Positions 8,009 to 17,005 of a DNA stretch of 64,000 nt are shown one piece after another. The stretch spans positions 3,038,001 to 3,102,000 of the forward strand of contig NZ_CP170547.1 of assembly GCF_042695135.1 (NCBI RefSeq), given 5' to 3'. The position numbers and the translations under genes are program-made. The notes beneath the pieces are model-generated. The model did not search any database, was not told the DNA's origin, and worked only from the letters and a program-made list of their open reading frames with translations. Positions within the stretch are counted from its first letter, which is position 1. Every line of letters starts with the position of its first letter. This DNA is from Epilithonimonas sp042695135. Its GTDB lineage: Bacteria; Bacteroidota; Bacteroidia; Flavobacteriales; Weeksellaceae.

Positions 8009-8835
8009 TTACTTTTTTTTAAAAAAATCGATACAAGCTTCTACTGCTTCATCTAATTCTTTTGGTAAGGAACCGTTTTCCCAAGGTTCTTTTGCACCGA
8101 AAGTATGATTTGCATTTTCTATGATCCTGAACTGAGAATTTTTTGTCCAAAGATTAAGATTTTCCGAATAGTCAATATTTACAGATTCATCGTTGGAACC
8201 GTGAATGAATAAAGTTGGAATTTTCAAATTTAAACAAGCTTTTTTCACATCAAATCTCCCTTTATTATTTTCAAAATCTGTAGAACTGGAAATAATGAGG
8301 CATTTTTTGTTTGGTTCTCGCATTTTCCACAAAATAAACACCATCTTTTTTCCAGTTTTCAAAAGATTTATCTTTAGGAAATCTGTCAAGAGTTGAAACA
8401 CTTGCAAGGGTTATCAGCTTTTTAATATTTTTATTTTCCGAAGCTTTAATGATCGAAATTCCGCCGCCTCTGCTGTGACCCAATAAAATTATATTGTCAG
8501 GATCAACTTCTTTTTGACTTTTGAAATGATCGATTACAACTTCCAAACCATCCAATTCTTTGGAATAATTATTTTGCCCAAAAGCTTCCAGATCTTCAAA
8601 ATTATTAGGATCTTCGACTGTTGTTCCGTTGTGAGAAAAGTTGAATTTGACAAAATAAAACCCGGCATTTGCAAACTTCTCTCCCATTAATTCCCAAGCG
8701 CCCCAATCTTTGTAACCTTTAGCCGTGAACAAATATTACAAGCGGAAGTCTTTCTTCAGATTCAAGAAAATAAGCATCTGCTAAGAATTCTCTTTCACTT
8801 TTTAAGACGATATTATTTTGTTTGATCAAATCCAT
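8009..8835 (-). pseudogene. Alpha/beta hydrolase, disrupted by two frameshifts
   Basis: Three open pieces of one gene lie in different frames. Piece 1 starts at ATG 8835 (MDLIKQNNIVLKSEREF) and stops just after VIFVHG at about 8720. The text continues in another frame with KGYKDWGAWELMGEKF down to MPHYFQFY near 8282. It then continues in a third frame with DFENNKGRFDVKKAC to the stop at 8009. At each break two bases seem missing: TAAA where six bases are expected between HG and GYKD, and a single A between FQFY and DF. Restoring four bases gives 831 bases, a whole number of codons. The serine (GHSRGGG), aspartate (HGSNDESVN) and histidine (NANHTFG) of the hydrolase triad all survive. This suggests recent inactivation or sequence errors. 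Confidence 0.85.
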
Positions 8836-8849
8836 TCTGATTCTTTTAT

Positions 8850-8945
8850 TTGAACGCAAATTCCGCAAAGATTTTTTATAGTCTTATTGAAAATATTTTA
8901 AGTTTCGCAAAGACGCTTCGCTCAACAAAAAGTAAAGACAATTTG
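8850..8945. repeat. GCAAAG-type intergenic repeat element
   Basis: The sequence 'GAACGCAAATTCCGCAAAGATTTTTTA' (shown here only to name the type) and 'TTTCGCAAAGACGCTTCGC' occupy the gap between the hydrolase remnant and hemN. A very similar element is at 17006-17090 and a weaker one at 15030-15110. It is probably a dispersed non-coding repeat. Confidence 0.5.
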
Positions 8946-8990
8946 CTTGAAGATCTATTATCTTTTCTCTATTATCTCAAAGTCTAAAAA

Positions 8991-10349
8991 CTATATCGTC
9001 ATCGAGAAAATGCGTGTTTCCGGTTTGTTTCTCAACATTCTGAGATCAAAAACCATTGCTACATTTCTTGTGAAAGCACGTCCTTTTTCTGTAATTTTTA
9101 TTTGATTTTCTGAAATTTCCACCAATCCATCGGATTCCATTTCTTTCAGCTTTTCAATTGAATTTTCGATCTCTGGAAAAGTATTTTGCAAATCCCAGCT
9201 GGTTTCCAGCTGACACATCAGATTCAGAATATGTTTTCTGATTTTCAGATCTTCTTCATCCAAAATATGACCTCGGAAAACAGGGATTTCTCCTGCTTCA
9301 ACCAATTTTTGATATTCTTCAACAGTTTTCACATTTTGTGCAAATGCATACCACGAATCTGAGATCGCAGACATTCCCAAACCAACCATCAGCTGTGTTT
9401 TGCTGGAAGTGTAGCCCATAAAATTACGATGCAGTTTTTTCTGAATCTGAGATTGATAAAGATCGTCGTGTTCCAATGAAAAGTGATCCATTCCGATTTC
9501 TATATAACCAAGATCTTCCAATAATTTTTTACCGTCTTCGTAAAGTTTTCGTTTTTCATCGCCGCTTGGCAGATCATTTTCATCAAAACCACGCTGTCCG
9601 ACACCTTTTACCCACGGAACGTGAGCGTAAGAATAGAATGCTAATCGATCTGGTTTCAATTCCAAAGTTTTTCTAATCGTGAATTCCATGGCTTCCCAGG
9701 ATTGATGAGGTAAACCGAAAACAAGATCGTGGCTCACACCTTTGTACCCAATTTCTCTTGCCCATTCGGTAACATTTTTCACATTTTCGAAAGGTTGAAT
9801 TCTGTTGATCGCTTTCTGAACTTTTGGGTCATAATCCTGAACACCAAAACTGACTCTGTTAAAACCTAAATCAAATAAAGTCTGAAGATGTTCCCGAGTT
9901 GTATTATTCGGATGGCCTTCAAAACTGAATTCCTGATCTTCGGCAATTTCTACCGTATCGAAAATACCTTGTAAAAGTTTTCTTAAGTTTTCCGGAGAAA
10001 AGAAAGTTGGTGTTCCTCCTCCAAGGTGAAGTTCTTTTAGAATTGGTTTTTGATCGAACAATTTCAGATATAATTTCCATTCTTTCAATACGCTTTCCAG
10101 ATAAGGAATTTCTACAGAATGTTGCTTCGTGATCCGTTTGTGACAGGCGCAAAATGTACAAAGTGCTTCGCAAAAAGGCAAGTGAATATAAATGGAAATT
10201 CCTTCTTCAGAATTGCTTTCTGAGAAAGATTTTATAACCGATTTTTTCCAAAGATCTGCAGTAAAACCGGCTTCATTCCAATAAGGAACGGTTGGATAGG
10301 ACGTGTAACGCGGACCCGGAATATTGTATTTGTCAACTAAAGAATTCAT
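8991..10349 (-). CDS. hemN: Oxygen-independent coproporphyrinogen III oxidase HemN
   Basis: A 452-residue radical-SAM enzyme that decarboxylates coproporphyrinogen III to protoporphyrinogen IX in haem synthesis without oxygen. The cluster motif HLPFCEALCTFCAC supplies Cys60, Cys64 and Cys67 for the 4Fe-4S cluster plus Cys69, as in true HemN rather than HemW. The N-terminal PGPRYTSYPT, the GGGTPTF SAM-binding motif and the C-terminal HemN domain (GRAFTRNVAMVFD) support the call, and the length is the usual 450-460. A minus-strand TAACTTTG box lies at 10355-10362, just before the ATG. Confidence 0.95.
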   Translation of the reverse strand: MNSLVDKYNIPGPRYTSYPTVPYWNEAGFTADLWKKSVIKSFSESNSEEGISIYIHLPFCEALCTFCACHKRITKQHSVEIPYLESVLKEWKLYLKLFDQKPILKELHLGGGTPTFFSPENLRKLLQGIFDTVEIAEDQEFSFEGHPNNTTREHLQTLFDLGFNRVSFGVQDYDPKVQKAINRIQPFENVKNVTEWAREIGYKGVSHDLVFGLPHQSWEAMEFTIRKTLELKPDRLAFYSYAHVPWVKGVGQRGFDENDLPSGDEKRKLYEDGKKLLEDLGYIEIGMDHFSLEHDDLYQSQIQKKLHRNFMGYTSSKTQLMVGLGMSAISDSWYAFAQNVKTVEEYQKLVEAGEIPVFRGHILDEEDLKIRKHILNLMCQLETSWDLQNTFPEIENSIEKLKEMESDGLVEISENQIKITEKGRAFTRNVAMVFDLRMLRNKPETRIFSMTI

Positions 10350-10354
10350 TGTTG

Positions 10355-10362
10355 CAAAGTTA
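10355..10362 (-). promoter_or_regulatory. Candidate -7 box of hemN
   Basis: The minus strand reads TAACTTTG, five bases before the ATG at 10349. The spacing resembles queD and suggests a very short or absent leader. No convincing -33 box was found. Confidence 0.4.
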
Positions 10363-10440
10363 CAAAAATTGAGTTTGGAATGAATTTGAATAACGGATGA
10401 TTTTAATTGGTAGTTTCTATATTAATATTTGATTAGGATT

Positions 10441-11030
10441 GGAAATGTGTCGCTCCTACGGAGCTATAAAATTGTGTGGATTTATTTCCTACAAACATTT
10501 CGCTCCTACGAAGCTTTCCAATGATTGTGGAAATTTGATAAAATAATTTTTCGTTGTAAATCTTAAAGCCGTTCCTAAGGAGCTCTAACAATTGTGATAA
10601 TTTCTTTCCTACAAACATTTCGCTCCTACGAAGCTTTCCAATGATTGTGGAAATTTGATAAAATAATTTTTCGTTGTAAATCTTAAAGCCGTTCCTAAGG
10701 AGCTCTAACAATTGTGATAATTTCTTTCCTACAAACATTTCGCTCCTACGAAGCTTTCCAATGATTGTGGAAATTTGATAAAATAATTTTTCGTTGTAAA
10801 TCTTAAAGCCGTTCCTAAGGAGCTCTAACAATTGTGATAATTTCTTTCCTACAAACATTTCGCTCCTACGAAGCTTTCCAATGATTGTGGAAATTTGATA
10901 AAATAATTTTTCGTTGTAAATCTTAAAGCCGTTCCTACGGAGCTCTAACAATTGTGATAATTTCTTTCCTACAAACATTTCGCACCTACGGAGCTTTCCG
11001 ATGATTGTGGAAATTTGATAACTAATTTTG
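10441..11030. repeat. Nested tandem repeat array: ~60-bp units arranged as 120-bp repeats
   Basis: Four consecutive 120-base copies at 10501-10620, 10621-10740, 10741-10860 and 10861-10980 are identical except for one base in the last (CCTACGG for CCTAAGG). They are flanked by diverged half-units at 10441-10500 and 10981-11030. Each 120-mer consists of two diverged ~60-base halves, each with a CTCCTACGAAG/TTCCTAAGGAG core, then AATTGTG or GATTGTGG and a run ending near AATTT. The core GCTCCTACGGAGC can form a 5-bp hairpin with a 3-base loop. Because 120 is a multiple of three, a 228-codon frame stays open on the minus strand (10433-11119), but I read the region as non-coding. Confidence 0.9.
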
Positions 11031-11232
11031 TCTGTTATAATCCTTAAGTTGAGTTTCGACAAAATTCGATTGAAGACAAATCCCATAGCCCCGATAGGAA
11101 CGGCATCCTTTTTTGGCATTGCGGGTCTGGAAATTTCTAGTGATGACTTTACGTCTTCGTAATGACAAAAAAGATATAGTGGATAGCGGGATTAAGCTCC
11201 TGAAAAATTTCGATAATATAGGAACTGCATAA
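11031..11232. other. Intergenic remnants with CCCCGATAGGAACGG motif
   Basis: Between the repeat array and the terminator there is no credible gene. The segment holds the motif AGCCCCGATAGGAACGGCAT (about 11087-11106), followed by TTTTTTGG, and a 'GATGACTTTACGTCTTCGTA' stretch (about 11142-11161). Both look like decayed dispersed repeats. Confidence 0.4.
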
Positions 11233-11234
11233 AA

Positions 11235-11267
11235 AAACCTTTCAAAGTGTGAATTTGGAAAGGTCTA
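11235..11267 (-). terminator. Terminator of the T9SS type A gene
   Basis: On the minus strand the stem GACCTTTCC/GAAAGGT is followed by a run of seven T. It lies about 20 bases after the stop of the gene starting at 12538. Confidence 0.7.
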
Positions 11268-11287
11268 TTTTTAATGTAACTTGAAAA

Positions 11288-12538
11288 TTATTTCTTTACA
11301 ATCTTAACCGACTGTCTTCCAAGATTGGATTGGATGGCTAAAATATACTCGCCAACCGGGAATTTAAAATCAAGGGAATAGTTCTTCAAGCCTTTGCTGC
11401 CGATGTCATCTTTAAGAATATTGCCGATAAATTTCCCGTTCAGGTCATACAATCCGATGATGATGTGATCGGAATGCAGATAATGAATATTGAGATTCAG
11501 CTTATCTTTTACAGGATTTGGAGCGATTTCGACTTTCAGATTTACAACCTTTTCATTTTCTGTTTCGCTGGTTGCCATTGCTGTGGTAGTCATTTTATAA
11601 ATATGATTGCCAGATGCATAGGCAAGATTATCGTTCACAAAGAAGATGCGGTTGAGAGATCCGCCAAGGCTCATATTGTTCCAGGTATTTCCGCCATCAA
11701 ATGTTTCGTAAAATTCTGTATTATGGCCACCCATCCAGCCGTGGGTTTCTGACACAAAGCCAACCGCCTGCACATAAGGATCCGGGAAATCCCTTGTCTG
11801 CCAGGTAATTCCGCCGTCAAAAGTTTTTAATAATTTTCCCTGCGTTTCGGATTCTATGGAACAGAACATTGTGTTGTGATCTGCAAAAAGCTGCATTTTC
11901 CAGACGTAATCGCCGGGTTCATTGGTTCTGTAGATCTGTGTCCAGGTTTCTCCGCCATTGGTAGTTTTCAGAATAACGCCACCCTGATCATCACTTCCTG
12001 AAACAAAACCAACATTCTCATCTATGAATAATACTTCTACAAGTGCTGTTGCATAAGCAGACATATTGATAAATTTCCAGGTGTTTCCGGAATCTGTAGA
12101 TTTGATGACATAAGCTGGAGAAAACCAGGCACCACAGCCATAAATTGTAGATGTTCCAACCGTGTCTAGTCCGCAGATTGCTGGCAGAGAAGGAATTAAA
12201 CTGACTTTTGTCCATGTTGTACCTCCATTTGTGGTTTTATAAAAATTATTATTGAGTGTTCCGAGGAAGCCAATATTCTCGTTCAGGAATTCTATATTTC
12301 TAAAATATTGTCCTGTGGCAGAACTTACGAATTGTTCTGTCCAGGTTGATCCGCCATTTGTTGTTTTGAAAACAGTTCCGTTTCCGCCTCGTGCAGCCCA
12401 GCCGAGATTTTCATTAAGGAAAAATACATCGTCGTATCTTCCGGTTGTTGAAGGTGGCGATGCCAATAATTTCCAGTTATAGGTTTGGGCAGAAGTCAAA
12501 CCTACAATAAGTAAAAGGGATAGTAATAGTTTTTTCAT
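11288..12538 (-). CDS. Secreted beta-propeller protein with T9SS type A sorting domain
   Basis: A 416-residue protein: a signal peptide (MKKLLLSLLLIVGLTSAQ), about 300 residues of BNR/Ycf48-like propeller blades and a C-terminal T9SS sorting domain. The blades repeat a motif of the form VFKTTNGGSTWTEQF / FYKTTNGGTTWTKV / VIKSTDSGNTWKF / ILKTTNGGETWTQ / LLKTFDGGITWQT / FYETFDGGNTWNN. The C-terminus (APNPVKDKLNLNI, then LYDLNGK and SVKIVKK) is a standard sorting signal that sends the protein through the gliding-associated type IX machinery to the surface or medium. The substrate or role is unknown; Ycf48-like propellers are common in secreted Bacteroidota proteins. Confidence 0.9.
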   Translation of the reverse strand: MKKLLLSLLLIVGLTSAQTYNWKLLASPPSTTGRYDDVFFLNENLGWAARGGNGTVFKTTNGGSTWTEQFVSSATGQYFRNIEFLNENIGFLGTLNNNFYKTTNGGTTWTKVSLIPSLPAICGLDTVGTSTIYGCGAWFSPAYVIKSTDSGNTWKFINMSAYATALVEVLFIDENVGFVSGSDDQGGVILKTTNGGETWTQIYRTNEPGDYVWKMQLFADHNTMFCSIESETQGKLLKTFDGGITWQTRDFPDPYVQAVGFVSETHGWMGGHNTEFYETFDGGNTWNNMSLGGSLNRIFFVNDNLAYASGNHIYKMTTTAMATSETENEKVVNLKVEIAPNPVKDKLNLNIHYLHSDHIIIGLYDLNGKFIGNILKDDIGSKGLKNYSLDFKFPVGEYILAIQSNLGRQSVKIVKK

Positions 12539-12563
12539 GGTTTTAATTTTTCTTAAAAATAAA

Positions 12564-12587
12564 AAATCGGGAGAATTTTCCCGATTT
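12564..12587. terminator. Terminator after pheT
   Basis: AAATCGGGA and TTCCCGATTT form a perfect inverted repeat with a short loop between pheT (ending at 12612) and the T9SS gene start. On the minus strand it is followed by a T-rich tract. Confidence 0.7.
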
Positions 12588-12611
12588 AATTTTATATAAT
12601 TCTAAAAATCA

Positions 12612-15011
12612 TTACCTCAACTCTGCTTTCAGTTCTTTTTCAAACGATTTAATAAGTGAGTTCATTACTTCTGTAATGTCTTTGTCTTCCAGTGTTTTTT
12701 CTTCGTTCAGAAGTTCGAAACTCATCGCATAGGATTTTTTGCCTTCCGGAAGGTTTTTACCTTCGTAAACATCGAAAAGATTGATTTTTTTGAGGAAAGG
12801 TGATTTGTTTTTCTTCGCTAATTCGTACAATTCTGAATAGGAAATCGTCTGGTCAACTAATAATGCTAAGTCTCTTCTGATCTTGTTGAATTTCGGAATA
12901 TCAACAAATTTCAGATTTTCTTTGCTTCTGAAAGACTGGCAATTTTCCAATTCGATCTCTGCGTAGAATACTTCCTGGCTGATATCGAAATCCTTTAACA
13001 ATTGTGGGGAAACTTTCCCTAATCTTGCAAGCGTTTTCCCTTCAGCCTTGATTTCCAAAGCGTCGGAGAAACGATCGTCTTCCAAAGCGGATTCGTGAAG
13101 ATCGAGGTTTAATTTTTCAAGAAGAATTTTCACATAAGCTTTCAAATGATAGAAGTCTGTCGCGCTTTTTGGCTGAAGCCAGTTTTCTGCAACTTCTCTT
13201 CCGGTTGTTAAAATCGCTAATTGTTTTCTTTCTTCGTAAGATTCTTTTTTATGATAAATTTTCCCTAACTCGAAAAACTTGATATCGGCGGATTTTCTGT
13301 TGATGTTGTAAATCGCATTTCCTAAAAGTCCTTCCAGCAAAGACTTTCTCATAAATGCCAGATCGTTGCTCAGTGGATTTAGTAATTTCACAGCATTGGT
13401 TTCGTCTTTTACTGAGGTCAACGAATTATTCATAACCTCGTTGAAGCCGTTTCCTTGCAAAGTCCTTGCCCAGGCATTTTCTAAAGCATCCTGATCTTCA
13501 AAATCAAGTTTTACAGGCGTGAAGGAAATTTTCTTAGGAGCCTCAATTTTATTGTAACCATAAATTCTCAACACTTCCTCGATAACGTCGATTTCTCTCG
13601 TAACATCGGCTCTGTAAACTGGAATTGATAATTCTAATCCGTTTTGGATCTCATTAAGAATTGTGATCTCAAGAGATTTTAATATCTCTTTGATCTTTTC
13701 TCTGTGGATTTTTGTTCCGAGAATCTGATCCAATTTCGAATATCTGAAAACCACATAATGGTCTTTAATTTTTTCAGGATAACTTTCCAGAATCTCACCA
13801 ACCAATTTTCCACCAGCCAATTCCTCAATCAGATTAATTGCGTGCGTCAAAGCGGTTCTTGCATTGTTTGGATCCACGCCTCTTTCGAAACGGAAAGATG
13901 CATCGGTATTTAAACCGTGGAACTTAGATGCTTTTCTAATCGCAACAGGATTGAAATAAGCACTTTCCAGGAAAATAGTTTTTGTAGTTGCAGAAACACC
14001 ACTTTCGCTGCCACCAAAAACTCCGGCAATACAAAGTGGATTGTCTTTTCCGTCTTTGATGATGATCTCGGAACCGTTAAGAGTTCTTTCGACGCCATCC
14101 AAAGTTTTGAATTTTGTTCCTTCTTTTACGGTTCCGACTTTCACAGTTTTATCTGCAATTTTGTCTGCGTCAAAAGCGTGAAGCGGTTGTCCAAGGCCGT
14201 GAAGAATGTAATTGGTAATATCTACAATGTTGTTGATAGGTGAAAGACCAATGGCTTTAAGTCTTGCTTTCAACCAGTCCGGAGAAGCTTTCACTTCAAC
14301 ATTTTCTATCACTGCACCAAGATATCTTGGCGTTAGTTCAGAATTTTCAATTTGTAATTTGAATTTGTGAGAACCTTCGATATTCAAAACTTTAGATTCT
14401 ATTTTCGTGAATTCTGATTTCAGATTATTGGAAACCAAGAAAGCCTGCAAATCTCTGGCAACACCATAATGTGACATGGCGTCGGTTCTGTTTGGCGTCA
14501 ATCCGATCTCGTAAACCTCATCATTCGTCAATTCAAAATAGTCAGCGAAGTTTTTTCCAACTTCGAATTTCTCTGAATCCAAAACCATAATTCCGCCGTG
14601 ATCGTCGCTCAATCCTAATTCGTCTTCTGCGCAGATCATACCTTCGGAAACTTCGCCGCGAATCTTTGCTTTTTTGATATCGAAAGAAGTTCCGTCTTTT
14701 GCATAGATTTTTGTCCCTACAATTGCAACGGGAACGGTTTGTCCGGCAGCAACATTTGGCGCACCACAAACGATCTCCAAAACTTTTCCGCCACCGACAT
14801 CAACTGTTGTTTTGTTCAGTTTATCAGCATTCGGATGTTTTTCGCAGGTCAAAACTTTACTAACCACAATTCCTTCCAGACTGCCTTTTACGCTTTCGAA
14901 TTTATCCACACCTTCTACTTCCAGACCGATGTCTGTAAGATATGCACTGATTTTCTCAGTAGAAAGTTCAGTTGTGATATAATCCTTAAGCCAATTATTC
15001 GAAATTTTCAT
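12612..15011 (-). CDS. pheT: Phenylalanine--tRNA ligase beta subunit
   Basis: A 799-residue large subunit of phenylalanyl-tRNA synthetase, a cytoplasmic alpha2-beta2 enzyme. Domains in order: N-terminal MKISNNWLKDYI, an OB-fold tRNA-binding domain (HPNADKLNKTTVDVG, about 58-72), the B3/B4 editing domain (ESAYFNPVAIRKAS, about 350), the B5 domain, the catalytic-like core (NSLTSVKDE, LLNPLSNDLAFMR) and a C-terminal FDX-ACB anticodon-binding domain (FNKIRRDLALLVD). The length matches family norms. The alpha subunit gene pheS is not in the window, which is common in this group. Confidence 0.96.
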   Translation of the reverse strand: MKISNNWLKDYITTELSTEKISAYLTDIGLEVEGVDKFESVKGSLEGIVVSKVLTCEKHPNADKLNKTTVDVGGGKVLEIVCGAPNVAAGQTVPVAIVGTKIYAKDGTSFDIKKAKIRGEVSEGMICAEDELGLSDDHGGIMVLDSEKFEVGKNFADYFELTNDEVYEIGLTPNRTDAMSHYGVARDLQAFLVSNNLKSEFTKIESKVLNIEGSHKFKLQIENSELTPRYLGAVIENVEVKASPDWLKARLKAIGLSPINNIVDITNYILHGLGQPLHAFDADKIADKTVKVGTVKEGTKFKTLDGVERTLNGSEIIIKDGKDNPLCIAGVFGGSESGVSATTKTIFLESAYFNPVAIRKASKFHGLNTDASFRFERGVDPNNARTALTHAINLIEELAGGKLVGEILESYPEKIKDHYVVFRYSKLDQILGTKIHREKIKEILKSLEITILNEIQNGLELSIPVYRADVTREIDVIEEVLRIYGYNKIEAPKKISFTPVKLDFEDQDALENAWARTLQGNGFNEVMNNSLTSVKDETNAVKLLNPLSNDLAFMRKSLLEGLLGNAIYNINRKSADIKFFELGKIYHKKESYEERKQLAILTTGREVAENWLQPKSATDFYHLKAYVKILLEKLNLDLHESALEDDRFSDALEIKAEGKTLARLGKVSPQLLKDFDISQEVFYAEIELENCQSFRSKENLKFVDIPKFNKIRRDLALLVDQTISYSELYELAKKNKSPFLKKINLFDVYEGKNLPEGKKSYAMSFELLNEEKTLEDKDITEVMNSLIKSFEKELKAELR

Positions 15012-15381
15012 TTTTTAAATTTGATTTTTTTGAACACAAAGTGCACAAAGAAATGATTAATTAATACTGTTTATAAGTTCACAAAGCCGTAAACTTAAAT
15101 AAGATTTTTACACGTTGCATTGTTGCAGCCCGACTTATCTCATCTTTTCTATTTTTTAGTTGAGTCGATAAACCACTTCCGTTAGGTTGAGTGGAAATCC
15201 TTTTTTGCGGCTGGAAAAGCTTTGGCAAAAAAGATTGGAAATCCTTCGACAAGCTCAGGATAAACTACGGCGCAAAAACTGCTCAAAATATTTATTAAAC
15301 AAAATTTGAGACTTGAATCATCAAATCTCAAACTTATTTTTATTTTAATTGATAATCAATTATCACTAATCGATGATGATT
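15012..15381. other. Intergenic region with repeat fragments and an inverted repeat
   Basis: No gene is seen in these 370 bases. It contains a decayed GCAAAG-type element (about 15030-15110), a duplicated TGGAAATCCTT at 15192-15202 and 15236-15246, and an inverted repeat CTTTTTTGC...GCAAAAAAG at about 15199-15233. A CTTCGACAAGCTCAGGATAA motif (about 15245-15264), of a kind widespread between flavobacterial genes, follows. The stretch from about 15300 to the dnaN stop is AT-rich. Confidence 0.55.
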
Positions 15382-16512
15382 TTAAAGTCCAATTACTGGC
15401 ATCGACAGCATCAGGATACTTTCGTTTTCCTCCAGTCCGTCAACCGGCTCTACGATTCCTGGTCTGTTCGGCTGAGACATTTTCATCGTGACATCGTCAG
15501 AAGCCAAAACGGATAACATCTCTGTCAGAAATTTTGAACTGAAACCGATGTTGATATCATCACCATTGTAGTCGCAAGGAATCTGCATATCTGCCTTGTT
15601 TGCGTATTCTGTATCTTCTGCGTGAAGGTGAAGCACGTTTCCGGACAATTTAAATCTGACCTGATTGGTAGATTTGTTTGACATAATGGACGCTCTTCTG
15701 ATAGAACTCAAAAGCAGTCCTCTGTTGATAGTCAAGACATTTGGATTTTCTTTCGGAATTACAGCATTGTAATTTGGATATTTACCATCAATCAAACGAC
15801 AGATCCAAGTGTTGTTTCCAAAAGTGAACTTCGCCATATTATCACTGAACTCGATCAAAACATCTTCTGTTGAGTTGTTCAGGATATTTTTGAAAATCGC
15901 CAATGGTTTTTTCGGCATAATGAATTCCAAAGTCTCAGGATGCGTGACATCTGTTCTTTTGTAAACCACCAATCTGTGAGAATCTGTGGAAACAAAATTG
16001 GTCTCATCTTCTTTAAATTGAAATAAAACCCCTGTCATTACCGGACGAAGAGAATCATTACTCGTTGCAAACAAAGTATTCGCCAAAGCTTCTGCCAAAA
16101 CGCCACCAGAAATGGTTACTTTTTGAGACGCATCGAACTCCGGCAATTCCGGATAATCATCTGCATTATCAAGCGCGACTGCAAAGTTATCTTTCTCATC
16201 CAAAATCTCAAGAACGCTTCCATTCCCGTCTTCGGAATCTTTCACGGCTAAAGTCAAAGGTTGCTCACCATAAGTTTTCAAGAAATCCTGAAAGATCTTT
16301 CCGGGAACTGCTAATTTTCCTTTGTCATCTGACTTCACTTCAAGAGAAGTAATTAAAGTCGTTTCACCGTCTGATGCGGTAACAGTCAACAAATTCTGAT
16401 CTAACTCGAAAAGAAAATTCTCCAAAATTGGTCTGGACTGTGAACCGGAAATCACGCCGCTAACTGTCTGTAAAGCTTTTTGCAAATCGCCACTGGCAAC
16501 AATAAATCTCAT
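15382..16512 (-). CDS. dnaN: DNA polymerase III beta subunit (sliding clamp)
   Basis: A 376-residue clamp that encircles DNA as a dimer and tethers the replicative polymerase. The N-terminal MRFIVASGDLQKALQTVSGVI, the middle-domain LRPVMTGVLFQ and SHRLVVYK, and the C-terminal end NESILMLSMPVIGL (the position of the usual LPMR strand) are typical. Length and three-domain layout are standard. It lies apart from dnaA, as in other Bacteroidota. A TATCTTTG box on the minus strand at 16536-16543 is a likely promoter element. Confidence 0.96.
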   Translation of the reverse strand: MRFIVASGDLQKALQTVSGVISGSQSRPILENFLFELDQNLLTVTASDGETTLITSLEVKSDDKGKLAVPGKIFQDFLKTYGEQPLTLAVKDSEDGNGSVLEILDEKDNFAVALDNADDYPELPEFDASQKVTISGGVLAEALANTLFATSNDSLRPVMTGVLFQFKEDETNFVSTDSHRLVVYKRTDVTHPETLEFIMPKKPLAIFKNILNNSTEDVLIEFSDNMAKFTFGNNTWICRLIDGKYPNYNAVIPKENPNVLTINRGLLLSSIRRASIMSNKSTNQVRFKLSGNVLHLHAEDTEYANKADMQIPCDYNGDDINIGFSSKFLTEMLSVLASDDVTMKMSQPNRPGIVEPVDGLEENESILMLSMPVIGL

Positions 16513-16535
16513 AAACTGTATTTATTTCAATTCCA

Positions 16536-16543
16536 CAAAGATA
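16536..16543 (-). promoter_or_regulatory. Candidate -7 box of dnaN
   Basis: The minus strand reads TATCTTTG, 24 bases upstream of the dnaN ATG at 16512. The spacing is typical for flavobacterial promoters. The -33 region is not clear. Confidence 0.45.
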
Positions 16544-16605
16544 ATGATTTTGATGCTATTTTAAAAACTGTATTTATTTAGTTATTAACAATTTTGAGTT
16601 TTATC

Positions 16606-16613
16606 TATCTTTG
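16606..16613 (+). promoter_or_regulatory. Candidate -7 box of the dgkA-like gene
   Basis: TATCTTTG lies 15 bases before the ATG at 16628. Together with the dnaN box it forms a divergent promoter region of about 115 bases. Confidence 0.4.
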
Positions 16614-16627
16614 TTGATATTATTACT

Positions 16628-16993
16628 ATGAAAAAACCGCCATTTCATAAAAGCATTCAATTCACAATCCGTGGTATTCTGTGGATTTTGAGGAACGAAC
16701 GAAACTTCCAAATCCATATTTTGGGATTGATTATTAATCTTTTTTTGATTGTCTATTTGGGACTTTCAAATTTTGAAACGGCTTTGATTATTCTGGTTTC
16801 ATTTTTTGTTTTGATCACAGAAGCTTTAAATACTTGTGTTGAGAAGATCTGCGATTATATCCAGCCGGAATTTGATTTGAGAATTGGAATCATTAAAGAT
16901 TTGGCTGGCGGGGCTGTTTTGCTGGCGACAATTTCTGCAATTTGTGTTGGCGTATTGGTTTATTGGCCTTATTTGAGGTTGTTTATTTATTAA
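16628..16993 (+). CDS. dgkA: Diacylglycerol kinase / undecaprenol kinase (DgkA family)
   Basis: A 121-residue membrane enzyme with three predicted transmembrane helices (IHILGLIINLFLIVYLGL, ALIILVSFFVLITEALNT, GGAVLLATISAICVGVLVYW). The motif ITEALNTCVEKICDYI, with conserved Glu and Asn, and KDLAGGAVL form the active site of small prokaryotic lipid kinases. In Gram-positive relatives the substrate is undecaprenol. The substrate here could be diacylglycerol or undecaprenol; the sequence does not decide. The divergent neighbour is dnaN. Confidence 0.9.
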   Translation: MKKPPFHKSIQFTIRGILWILRNERNFQIHILGLIINLFLIVYLGLSNFETALIILVSFFVLITEALNTCVEKICDYIQPEFDLRIGIIKDLAGGAVLLATISAICVGVLVYWPYLRLFIY

Positions 16994-17005
16994 TAATCAT
17001 TTATT

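Noticed and set aside
10441..11030. Possible CRISPR array
   Set aside because: The units are contiguous 120-base repeats without unique spacers, and no cas gene is in the window.
10433..11119. 228-codon open frame on the minus strand with 40-residue repeats
   Set aside because: It stays open only because the 120-base DNA repeat is a multiple of three and lacks stops in this frame. It has no signal peptide, domain or promoter, and the hairpin cores point to a non-coding repeat.
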